Assembly: GCA_031772625.1 (NCBI GenBank)
Contig: CM062808.1
Location: forward strand, 477,707,655 to 477,771,654
Direction of reading: 5' to 3'
DNA from: Pinus tabuliformis
Taxonomy: Eukaryota > Streptophyta > Pinopsida > Pinales > Pinaceae
DNA length: 64,000 nt
Shown here: piece by piece, positions 22,596 through 32,243 of the stretch
How positions within the stretch are numbered: position 1 is the first letter of the stretch
Layout: every line of letters begins with the position of its first letter
Notes under the pieces: model-generated
What the model saw: only the letters and a program-made list of their open reading frames with translations
The model's database searches: none
Told to the model about the DNA's origin: nothing
Translations under genes and position numbers: made by a program

Positions 22596-23168
22596 TTAGC
22601 ATAGTATTGAAAAAATCACATGGTCATTAAAAACAACACATTTATAACTAAAAAAACACACACATATCAAAGATATCCTACAATGTCCATCAATAAATTT
22701 TGATTGAGAGCTTCTTAACACCAATTCATATTTCACACACAAATCTTGAATTGGAATTTCCCCATACAATAGATCATTATAAATCCTATTAACATTTGCA
22801 CAATGTCTTATGCTAAATGATTGAAATTGACTAACAATATTTTTTGCTTCTCCATGCCATTGTTTTAACCTCTCCTTTTTGACTTGGTACACGCCTTTCA
22901 TCTAGTTGCGCACAAGTTCAGAATCGGTAAAGACTACAATTCCATTGGATCCATACTCCCTAGTTGTTCCTAAGCCTTCTATCAATGCAATATAATATGC
23001 TTCCTTGTTTGTTGTCCTTCCATGTACATTAATTTTCCTTTGGAGGACTTTATTCGTCACAATATTGCATATCACATAAGTAATCACTGCTTGCATTGGA
23101 TTGGGATAAAAAGAAATTTCTATGCATAATTTCCATTTTTCAACCATGTTTAATGGGTTTTCTGATCC
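22596..23168 (-). pseudogene. RNase H-like domain exon, nonsense-interrupted
   Basis: An acceptor site (ttttttttacag) precedes 23168. The frame then runs through NKEAYYIALIEGLG and VVFTDSELVRN, a TAG at 22902-22904, and on with MKGVYQVKKERLKQWHGEAK and FSIRHCANVNR. This pattern is that of plant RNase H-like (RVT_3-type) domains: Glu in NKEAYY and Asp in TDSEL are the expected catalytic positions, and the stop sits where glutamine is usual before MxGxYQVK. The first catalytic aspartate is not obvious (EISFYPNP at that strand). After about 22680 the reading is probably intron. Retroelement RNase H is less likely because of the splice site and lack of other pol domains. Confidence 0.6.
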
Positions 23169-25590
23169 CTGTAAAAAAAATAAATAAAATGAATAATATA
23201 TTTATTTATTGTAAATGCCTTGGTCTATGGGAGAATGAGAAAAATAAATCTCTATTGTGATTGAATGATGGAATATTACAAGAAGAATTTAGCCTAGAAT
23301 TGTATTGCTGACACTTGGATATTATGATTAACACCAACAAAGGAATATATGATGAGGTCAAACCATGATGAGGAAGAAATCATTATATGGACTTGTGTAG
23401 GTGCATCGAGTTTGGTATGCAAAATGGATAGTTAGGAATTCTTTCCCAAGGTTTCCTTAGATGCATATAATATACTAATGTGTATATGTTGAGTCATATT
23501 TGATTTTCTAGTTGCACTGATAGGCGTCTCTTCTTGAAAATGGTCAGGTCAACCTTCGTCTACCCTTTTATCATTGCATTGACATTTGTCCCATGGCATG
23601 ACAATGACATTTGTCCTCTATTGACATCATCACCACACAATCCCTCTAAATTGAGGAATTAATGGAATTTATTATTTTAGCATCCCATACCAAGACAAGG
23701 GGAAGAATTATAGGAAATGACAAAGGGGAGTACAATTATAGTCAATTGGAGTTGTAGACACCATGGCATCTGTCCTTTTTGGTTTGGAGGCAGAAACAAA
23801 ATTTATAAAATCATAATTTACATATTCGAATCAATATTGTAACAAGTTGTGTCTGTGAAGACACATAACTGGTTATTAATGCTCCATTTTTATTTAATGA
23901 ATTAATTACTATTCTTCTAAATTGTGAAATGAGTAAAATTAACAAAATACGTTGCCAACAAATTCAATGGAGGATTGTTTTTTGTGTTACAACAATAATG
24001 GCATCAACAATTTTTTTGTTTACCAATGTATTCAAATGATGAACAGGTTGTTACAAAATCATGGCTTGCCATGTATCTCTCCCCATTGGAGAGTCAATTG
24101 ATGAACATGGTTTAAGGTTGTTTTCATTAACAATGTGTTGAGAATCCATGACAATTTGTGTTGATGAATCCATGAGGTCTAGATCAGTTGATTTGCGTGA
24201 GGTTTTATCCTACCAATCTCAAGGGAAAATCTCATAGGAGTGATTGACTATGAAAGCCAGGATTAAACTATTCCAATGGATGCTTTTCTCAGAAGTTAAG
24301 GGAAAAAATTACAATTTGTAATGATAAAATGAGCATCCTTTTGTTAGAAGTTAGGAAAAAAAATTACAAATTTGTAATGATGAAATGATCCTACTTTTCT
24401 CAAAGTAGATTTGTTTTTACATATTTTTAATGATGAAATGAGCTTTCAAAAGGAGAAATGTGTCTTTCGACAATTGTCACGGATTTTTTATTGATTAAAC
24501 TTCAACATTTTTAATAAGATAATGTATTTTTCTTTTTGGGAATGAAGAATAAATGATTTTTTTTTTTTTTTTTCTAGGAAAGTTAAAATGATTTGTAAAT
24601 TGGTGAGTAGTTTATTTAATGGAATATTTGAAACTTAAATGGAAATATTTTAAACTTCCATTGTTTTAAATGTTGGTTTAGATTCGGGTATCATTGTTGT
24701 CAGTCTAAATTGAGTAATTGAAAGGTAAGAATATGGTGTCAAGCCTCTGCTGATACAAGTTGAAAGTTATATTTGTCCAACAAAATTCAACGTTTTTTTA
24801 AGGGAAAAAATGTTTGTCCTTGTTTTTTTTCTCCACAATGCACACTATGGCTTTTGTTTAATGTATATATCGGATGTAATAGATGTATCTAATTTGATGT
24901 ATAAAAAAAAAAAAAACCAATCAGAAAAAGCATTTCTATTACTTTGTTGTAAAGAAATTAGTATAGCCAAAAGTTATTAATTGAACTATTAATTAATTTC
25001 TATTAAAGATATGTATCAAAGATATGTTTGACATGATGGAAGAAGATAAAAAGGGGACTATATCCTTAGATGAGCCGAGGGAAGGCATGCATAAGCTTTT
25101 TGCTAATATGAGATAACCAAACGTTTTGATGTTAATGGAAGCTTTGAGTAATCCCCTTACAATGTTTACTTATCATGTTTAATAGACCAGATCTATAGTG
25201 TTTGCGTATCATGTTTGATAGATTGGATCTACAATATTTTGAATTTACAAATTTGGTAAAGGTCTATATTAACATCAGCAAGCCTCATATTAAAATAAAC
25301 AATTGAATATTATTCACACAAGGATTTTAGGATTTTTAAAGTCTAAGTCAAATCTATTTTATTATGTCAAATGCTTCCTCCATCAAGTCACCTTGTTGTC
25401 TACCTACAAATTTATATTCTACACGTCGACTTCTTAAATAAACTCATGTCGGCTTATTTTCAGTGGGAGACAACTATAAATAGGCATATAAACTTCGCTC
25501 AAAGTGGAGAGATATAAGTTCAATAATTTCAGAGACAAAAGTTTGGTGAATTACAGTCAAGGATAATTCATTGGTGTAGAAGGTTGAAGT
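23169..25590. other. Long AT-rich region without recognised gene
   Basis: No frame above background, no LTR ends found. Homopolymer runs occur at 24548-24574 and 24901-24915. A TATAAATA-type box lies near 25475 in a context (ctataaataggcata, then the repeat block) that could be a promoter or a degraded LTR. Confidence 0.5.
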
Positions 25591-25599
25591 TTCATTGTA

Positions 25600-26460
25600 G
25601 GACCAAAGTTTACCACCACAAGTTTGGGCTATCACCACCACAGGACTGAAGTCTAGGCTGCCACCACAGGACCGAAATATATCTATGTTATAAGATTATT
25701 AAAGGACCGAGTTATATCTATGTTGCCACAATAGGACTGAAGGACTGAAGTATATCTCTGTTATATTATTGATGGACCGAACTATGATGCCACTACAGGA
25801 CTGACTAAAGTATGACACAAATAAAATATGGTAGAAGCATAATAACGAATGTTACAAGACCAAGTTATGATGCCACTACAGAACTAAAGTGTGACACAAA
25901 TAAATTATGTTGGAAGTAAGATAAGGATTCCACTGGACCAAGTTATGATGCCACTACAGAACTAAAGTGTGACACAAATAAAGTATGTTGGAAGTAAGAT
26001 AAGGATTCCACTGGACCGAAATATAAGAAAGTTGCCTCAGAGAAAAGTATAATTAGGATCCCAGGACCAAAGCATGAAACAGACTGTTACATAGACTGCC
26101 ACAGGAATGAAGTATGGTTGCACTACCACAGAATTAAAGTATGACATGACAAGTATGACATGAATGGAATAGCCCATTGCAAAACCAAATTTTACCACCA
26201 CAAGTTTGGGATATCACCACCACAGGATTGAAATATATCTTTGTTATAAGATTATTAAAGGACCAAGTTATATCATTGTTGCCACCACAGGAAAGAAGGA
26301 CTGAAGTAAATAATCTATTTTATTATTGATGGACCAAATTATGATGCCACTACAGGACTGACTGAAGTGTGACACAAATAAACTATGACAGAAGCACAAT
26401 AAGGAATGTTACAGGACCGAATTATGATGCCAGGTTACACAACTAAAGTGTGACACAAAT
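25600..26460. repeat. Block of diverged tandem and higher-order repeats
   Basis: Short units around ccactacaggactgaagt and gacacaaataaa recur many times. An exact-looking pair of about 80 bp lies at 25860-26020 (ctaaagtgtgacacaaataaa...aaggattccactggacc, twice). A larger unit starting accaccacaagtttggg recurs at about 25610 and 26193 and then runs in parallel for about 260 bp. No coding frame survives. Confidence 0.8.
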
Positions 26461-26561
26461 AATAATGGGAAAAAAAATACTTTAAAAATAATGATTCTAA
26501 TTTAAATATAACTATTCATAAACATTCATACTTGCAGTGTTCAAATCATAACAGATGAATC

Positions 26562-26744
26562 TGTTAAACACACATGGGAGACATAAAATAGGAAAGATAA
26601 ATCATGTGAGTACATTTTTTTATTAACAATAGATATACATTTATAGTACACTGTTGTGACCGTTGGGTTTCACTACCCAAGGTCTCTTGGACTACTTAGT
26701 CTATTCAGCTTCCACACTAACCCATTAGGATTAGGTGTCCAACA
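26562..26744 (-). repeat. 3' LTR of the gene-carrying element
   Basis: 183 bp, tgttaaacacac to ggtgtccaaca on the plus strand. Short LTRs like this are typical of small non-autonomous elements. The adjoining ttcccccccctt (26745-26757) is the complement of a polypurine tract. Confidence 0.93.
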
Positions 26745-27337
26745 TTCCCCCCCTTAATCCGAAGGGTTATGTATGAGTCCAAGAAGAGAGCTGTAATACA
26801 AAATGTGAAAAAAATGCATGGCAGCACTAGGCTGAATGTGCTCTATGAAATGTTGGTATAAAGGGCAGTGGTTTAAGGATGACCACCAACACTGGAACGC
26901 TTAGTGCAGTTCCCGGAACTCTTCCAAAACTGGCAAGAAACTTGAAGTTTTCTGCTAGAGGAAGTGATCATATTGTTTTAAACAGGGAAACCTTCAACCA
27001 TAAAAGGGAGGTCTCACCCTGCATAAAAGGTAAAACTTCAACCTGAAAAGGGAAGTCTCAACCTGTGATGGTTTAAGGATAACCAACAACTCTGGATTGC
27101 TTAATGCAATTCCTGGAACTCTTCCAAAACTAGCAAGAAGCTGGTGTCTTCTGCTAGAGGAAGTGTCCCAAATTTTGTTCCTGGAATTCTTCCAAAGCTG
27201 GCAAGAAGCTGAAGTCTTCTGCTAGAGGAAGTGTCCCAGATTGCCAACTGAAGGCATGTTCACGGGCATCTTTGTCTCTGGCTACATCTCTGAAACTGGT
27301 GTGGCAGGTTGTGGCTCAGGCTCGCTTGATGTGACTT

Positions 27338-28183
27338 TTAAGCTTGTAGATGACCATCATTTCCCCCCCTGTCAGATACAAGGTGATAAGATGGAGAAAA
27401 CTCAACTGCAAGACTGTTCAATACTCTGGAACAAGTTCTAACATGTGTTTGGAATATCTTCTTGGCTGTTGATGCCCATTGCCAAGAAGCGATCCATTCA
27501 AGATGAATCTTTGTTCTTGCAGGACGTTTGTTTCTGAAGCATCTGTGTGAAGAATGACTATTTTTATGACAGTGCTTACATGGATGAAGATCAAAACAGT
27601 GATGTTTCAAATGGCCAACTCGGTCACAGTGTTGGCATTTCACAATCTGTTGTTGTTGTTGTTTTTGTTGCTGTGGAAGAGGGGCAGAATCTGGAACAGC
27701 TGGAGGTGAACTGTCATGAATGAATCCAACACTCTGAAACTAAATGGGCTTGGCATAGTCTGGAATATGAAAGGACAAGTCCTTGTCATATCCAAGACCA
27801 GTTCTGTGCTTGTTGTGGACAAGCTGTTCCCAAGGTCTGATGATGGGATTGGGAAGTGCAGACTGAGTTTCTGCATCTGCATGTACAACTACTACTTTAT
27901 TGGAATGAACAGTAACATTATTGTCTTGCTGTTGATGGGTGGTTGTATCAATGTTCTGAACAGGTTCAGAATGATGTCTATTTTGATGTAGCTCTTCTTG
28001 CTGTAGCTGTGATTCAAGCTGCAAAAAATCAATCTTTTCCTGTGCATTTTGTAGACATGTCTGAATTTCTGAGAGAAAATCCTTACTGATTTTGACTGTC
28101 CCATCAAGAGTGGAATGAATTAGGATATTCAGTAACTTTAATGCATCTTCAAGTCTGGTCATTTCCTTCATCATCTTATACAT
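27338..28183 (-). pseudogene. Gag-like protein with two CCHC zinc knuckles
   Basis: From 28183 the frame encodes a helical, Gln-rich protein (FLSEIQTCLQNAQEKIDFLQ, then a TTTHQQQDN stretch), a TAG at 27740-27742, then a Pro/Gln linker and two knuckles, CQHCDRVGHLKHHC and CKHCHKNSHSSHRC, both fitting C-x2-C-x4-H-x4-C. Two such knuckles in series suggest an RNA-binding gag nucleocapsid. The single TAG is the only break in about 280 codons. Start choice is uncertain; the frame may begin further upstream. No pol follows it before the 3' LTR. Confidence 0.65.
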
Positions 28184-28940
28184 TAAAGAAACTGATCACG
28201 ACTATCAACCAGCAACAATCACTCACAATTCAATGTCATTGCAATATCCTTTATAAATGTGAGCAAATGAGGAGCATGCAACATAAAAGATTACAATCAG
28301 CTCACCAAACTCTTTATACAGCAGTGGAATCAAGGAATGTCAAGCTCTGTGACATAACACTTAGCCCGTCAATTCAACATCATCATCAGAGTCTATCCAT
28401 CAGCGTATTCAGTCAATAATACTTGGTAATGCAAGACTTATCTCTGAAACCCTAGAATGTGAAATCATACTCCACTTCATCAATACATGTCTATAGATCA
28501 ACAATGTCAGCAGTACCAACTCAATAGATGCTTTATCATAGGCATTTACAAAGAATAATGTGTCAATACTGTCATATCAAATCTCTAAATCTAATCTCTG
28601 TTTAATGCAAACAGTCAACAACACTCCTTGCATCAAACAATACAATCGGCATACTCCTCCAAGGATATTATAGATCCACGCATCCAAAAAACTCTGTGGG
28701 TCCTCGAAAAACTGCCTGTGTGCCGCACTGCATATTATTCATTTCAAACGCCATTTATAAGTAAAGTAGTCTCTCCAGAATCCTTGTGGAAGGCATGGGT
28801 AGATATCGCTTTTCCTCCTCTACTAACGCTGACAATGATATGTATAGTCTATACACACCCAAGTGCTTGGCAAATGTGAAAAAGTTGGGAAGAAAAACTA
28901 CTAATGGCAGGATCATATGATAGTTTCAAATACCACTGGA
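28184..28940. other. Interior of gene-carrying element, origin unknown
   Basis: Not matched to any family. A plus-strand open stretch (28628-28879) has no recognisable domain. This interval could hold further captured sequence that I cannot name. Confidence 0.4.
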
Positions 28941-28943
28941 CAA

Positions 28944-29192
28944 CGCGCATTCAATATTTAAAACAGCGCATTCAATATATATCACTGCTACCAATATATA
29001 TCACCATATATATATCACTTTAAAACAGCGCACATTCAATATTAAAACATCGCATTCAATATATATCACTGCTACCAATATATATCACCGTATATATATC
29101 ACTTTAAAACAGCGCACATTCAATATTAAAACAACGCATTCAATATATATCACTGCTACCAATATATATCACCGTATATATATCACTTTAAA
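28944..29192. repeat. Tandem repeat, period about 87 bp, nearly three copies
   Basis: The unit contains gcattcaatatatatcactgctacc and accgtatatatatcacttta and repeats from about 28946, 29028 and 29116. Copies are almost identical, suggesting recent amplification inside the element. Confidence 0.85.
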
Positions 29193-29282
29193 AGCAGTTC
29201 AAATGCAGTTTGATACCACGAACGCAAATCCAAAAAACAAATGTTTAAGAGCAGCGTTTTAAAAAGGAGTGTATCATTTTAA

Positions 29283-29626
29283 GAACTTCGTGTAGCCCTA
29301 CAGCAACAATGTACACGAAGATGCAGGGTCTTTATGCCACGAAGAAACAAGTACGCTGCATTTGGACTTAATACACCTCCCAAGACATTGTGCAAAGCAC
29401 GTACTGTGCCAATAACCTTGTTTGAACCACTCAAACTGCCTGCAAGAACATCATTATGACCTGCAATATATTTAGTTACCGAATGGAATACAACATCTGC
29501 GCAGAGTGCTAACACTTTCTGGTTAATGGGCGTTGCAAAAGTACAATCTATACAAACCAATACACCATTTTTATGACAAATCTTGGAAATCGGCTCAATA
29601 TCAATACATCGAAGATAAGGGTTTGT
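29283..29626 (-). pseudogene. Captured fragment of cystathionine gamma-synthase
   Basis: About 110 codons reading TNPYLRCIDIEPISKICHKN, then TFATPINQKVLALCADVVFH, then SVTKYIAGHNDVLAGSLSGS and LGGVLSPNAAYLFLRGIKTL. This is the central part of plant cystathionine gamma-synthase, the PLP enzyme that commits carbon to methionine synthesis; the lysine in TKYIAGHND is the PLP-binding residue. Upstream it meets a stop at about 29632, and downstream it loses similarity just after LHLR, where gtacat resembles a splice donor, so the captured DNA may be genomic rather than spliced. Only about one fifth of the usual protein is present, so it cannot be active. Confidence 0.85.
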
Positions 29627-29632
29627 ATATCA

Positions 29633-30549
29633 AATGAATTAAGCCATCATTCTTCGAACAACACTGGGAGCCAACGATTCAATGCGTTATGGACGCTACG
29701 TATTCATGCTCAGAGAGAATAGAGAATTCGAATCCAAGATAACAAATTCTGAGAAAAACTATGCCTGCATGTACACTAATATTTCTCCAACCAACGCTTA
29801 TGCCAAACTAACATACATACTCAATGACCAATGCACATAGATTAAAAGAGCAGGTTTGATCATTCAATGCAGGGATTCACAGCAACATATTGCGTTCAAC
29901 TATTCAATTTTTCATTCAACATACCATGTTCACCCCTAAAAAGGACTTCGCCAGTTGCATACAACACATCTCTTTTGGGTCAAGCCATTATTGTTGGGAA
30001 CCAAAATAACTCGAACAATGACAGACGTAATAAAGTAACCATCGATATGCTAGCACACAGGCATTCCAATTGATTCTGCATGTGCTTCAGAGCTTGGATT
30101 AACTACTACTGATGACCCTAAAGTACAGTAATAATCTACTCGGTAGACGATGGATCAATGGAAAGCTTCTTGGTAGGTGGAACATGCACGTTTAAAACAC
30201 ATTCAAAGTTCAAAATGATAATATCACTGCGCATTCAACATTCAAGTGTTAATACGACTGCGCAATCAAACGTTGTGACCTTGCCGTCAGCCCAGAGCGC
30301 CCAGATATGGATCTTTGATGTAACACACAGCCCCAAGAAAGCAAACTCGGTGACACCCGTCCAGCTACTTGGAAAGGTAATTCTTCAGAGAAACGGTGCT
30401 TACTCCGCCCTTTGCACACGGACCTCTCCAGGCTACATATTAGCAAAGTCGCTTGCAAATATAGCTATGTAGGAGTATTCACACAGGGCTTTGCACCCAG
30501 TGTTCTATCTTTGAAGCTTGTAAATATAGCTCTTTTGTGAATCAACACA
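29633..30549. other. Interior of gene-carrying element between the captured genes
   Basis: No recognised domain. A plus-strand open stretch at 30158-30472 and an overlapping minus-strand one exist, but neither shows a motif. May be promoter or intron sequence of the captured genes. Confidence 0.4.
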
Positions 30550-30996
30550 GTGGTTAATTTCACAGACAAACTACAAACATTCAATCATCACACAATACAC
30601 CCAAACATGCGAGAACATAAACATAAGGAACGCTCCACACATTCAATAATCACACAATACACCAGTCTACCACCGCCTAGTGCTGCAGATCCAACGAATA
30701 AGCTCGGTAAGTCTCTCAATATTGATTCTCTGCAAGAAAGAGGCGAGGAGGACGAAAAAAAGTTGCAGGAAAATGGAATGAAAAGTAATGCCAAAGAAAG
30801 TCTGCAGTCGCTCAAGAGGTTTTTAAATATTAGAGAAATTCGCTCGGATAAAAGTGGAGCAACGGATCCTGAATTTCCAGATGGAGCAGTTGCCAGGACG
30901 TGCGCGGAATGCAGAACAGATAGAACGCCGCTCTGGAGAAATGGCCCCGATGGACCAAAGTCTCTGTGTAATGCCTGCGGTATATACAACGTTTAG
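30550..30996 (+). pseudogene. Captured fragment of a GATA-type zinc finger gene
   Basis: An open frame of 148 codons from ATG 30550 ends with the zinc finger at 30901-30978, reading CAEC, 18 residues (RTDRTPLWRNGPDGPKSL), then CNAC, exactly the plant C-x2-C-x18-C-x2-C GATA finger. The frame stops at 30994-30996, right after the finger, and the basic tail needed for DNA contact is missing. The bases after TGCG (gtatatac) look like a splice donor, so the break may be an unspliced intron border. It lies on the strand opposite to gag and the other captured gene. Binding to GATA promoter sites is the family's role; this copy is probably non-functional. Confidence 0.85.
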
Positions 30997-31373
30997 AAAA
31001 ATGCAAAGAACGCTGCTACCAGGTCAGGGAGGTGTCAGTGCTGCAATATGGGCAGAAAATAGGAGTTACAAGAGAATCTAAAATGTCTATGAGACCAGCA
31101 GCGTGAAGAGGGCAGCGTATGGAGGCCAGTGGCGTATATGGAAGCCCAACAGTTTAAATTCACAGTTTTGTCAGGGAATAATGGTAAATCGCAGCACTGT
31201 TATACCAGTGCGCAGACTCTGATAGGCCGCAGGTAGGAATACAATGCCTAGTTGCAGATCTGATGCGCTCAGCTAAAATAAATGGTCAGGTAATGAAGAC
31301 TAGGCCAACATTATTCAAGGCAGCTCAGACCAGTTGCTAAACCGTGAGAAAACTACACAGGCCACACATCATG
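30997..31373. other. Leader region of the gene-carrying element
   Basis: Between the captured GATA piece and the primer site. A GATA-frame continuation with KNAKNAA-like residues may extend to about 31080 after the stop. No other motif. Confidence 0.4.
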
Positions 31374-31385
31374 GCTCTGATACCA
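31374..31385 (-). other. Primer binding site (tRNA-iMet) of the gene-carrying element
   Basis: The complement reads TGGTATCAGAGC, directly next to the LTR with no gap. Confidence 0.92.
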
Positions 31386-31568
31386 TGTTAAACACACATG
31401 GGAAACATAAAATAGGAAAGATAAATCATGTGAGTACATTTTTTTATTAACAACTGATATACATTTATAGTACACTGTTGTGACCGTTGGGTTTCACTAC
31501 CCAAGGTCTCTTGGACTACTTAGTCTATTCAGCTTCCACACTAACCCATTAGGATTAGGTGTCCAACA
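31386..31568 (-). repeat. 5' LTR of the gene-carrying element
   Basis: 183 bp, about 98% like the other LTR. It ends tccaaca at 31568, followed by taatc, the probable target copy. Confidence 0.93.
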
Positions 31569-31616
31569 TAATCGATCTTACAAAGATACAGACATACATT
31601 TATTTTCCTTGCAAAT

Positions 31617-32121
31617 TGTTGGGTTGTGATATATTCTTTCCACGACTAGCCCACGTAGTTAACCAGGGGGTTAGAAGGGGGGCGAAGCCCCCCTTCGTTG
31701 TGACAATTGTGTAGTAGGGAGGGGTCATAGGGGGTTTGAGGTGTACCCGTAACTCCACTTTATGGGGTCCAGGGAAACGCCCCAGAAAATTTTGGTTTTG
31801 GACCCTCTGTTAGGTTGGGCGAACCCACCTATGATTTTGTGCATGATTTTTGCACATGTTTTTTGGACGCGATGGTTTTTGGTCCATGGTTTTGGACGCG
31901 ATGGTTTTCGGTCCATGGTATTGGATGCTTTGACATGTATAAATATGTATTGTAACATTGAAAGGAACATAATGAAAAATCAAGCTGGTAGTCCCGGTTT
32001 TGGGATCTAGTGGGAAAATATCTGTGTATATGTGTTTTATGTGTTATGCTCTCACATTGTTTATTTTTCTGTGTTTTAGAATTCATATGCAGGTATTTTT
32101 TGGACGGGGTTAAAACCTACA
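31617..32121 (+). repeat. 5' LTR of copia D
   Basis: 505 bp, TGTTGGGTTGTG to AAACCTACA. A TATAAATA box lies at 31938-31945. Two copies of a unit around ggacgcgatggttttnggtccatgg occupy about 31864-31919. A strong inverted repeat (ggggggcgaagcccccc) lies near 31676-31692. The primer site follows at 32124-32135. Confidence 0.93.
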
Positions 32122-32243
32122 TTTGGTATTAGAGTTGTTTTGGCTTCAAGTGGACACCTTTGTTGCTGAGGGGTTTTGCTCGGGCCTGTGGTAGACCCTG
32201 TTTAATGGGAGATCTGCGAGATCGATTTTTTTGGTGAAAGAAG

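Larger units (their letters stand above)
26562..31568 (-). mobile_element. Young LTR element carrying host gene fragments
   Basis: 183-bp LTRs at 26562-26744 and 31386-31568 differ at about three positions. A perfect tRNA-iMet primer site abuts the right LTR and a polypurine tract abuts the left, so the element reads right to left. Flanking 5-mers are gaatc and taatc, four of five matching, consistent with a target duplication. The interior has a gag-like frame with two zinc knuckles (28183-27338), but no protease, integrase or reverse transcriptase. Between the 5' LTR and gag lie pieces of a cystathionine gamma-synthase gene (minus) and a GATA factor gene (plus). It must have been mobilised by another element. 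Confidence 0.88.

Noticed and set aside
22596..23168. RNase H of an LTR retroelement
   Set aside because: No RT or integrase lies beside it, and a good splice acceptor starts the frame; a spliced RNase H-like gene fits better, although not proven.
28628..28879. Open frame in the gene-carrying element
   Set aside because: No recognisable motif; kept only as part of an unassigned interval.
28944..29192. CRISPR-like array
   Set aside because: Units are contiguous tandem repeats without unique spacers, and the context is a plant genome.
29279..29626. Functional cystathionine gamma-synthase gene
   Set aside because: Only about one fifth of the protein is present, it is bordered by stops, and it lies between the LTRs of a mobile element.
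30550..30996. Functional GATA factor gene
   Set aside because: The frame stops directly after the zinc finger, without the basic tail, inside an LTR element.
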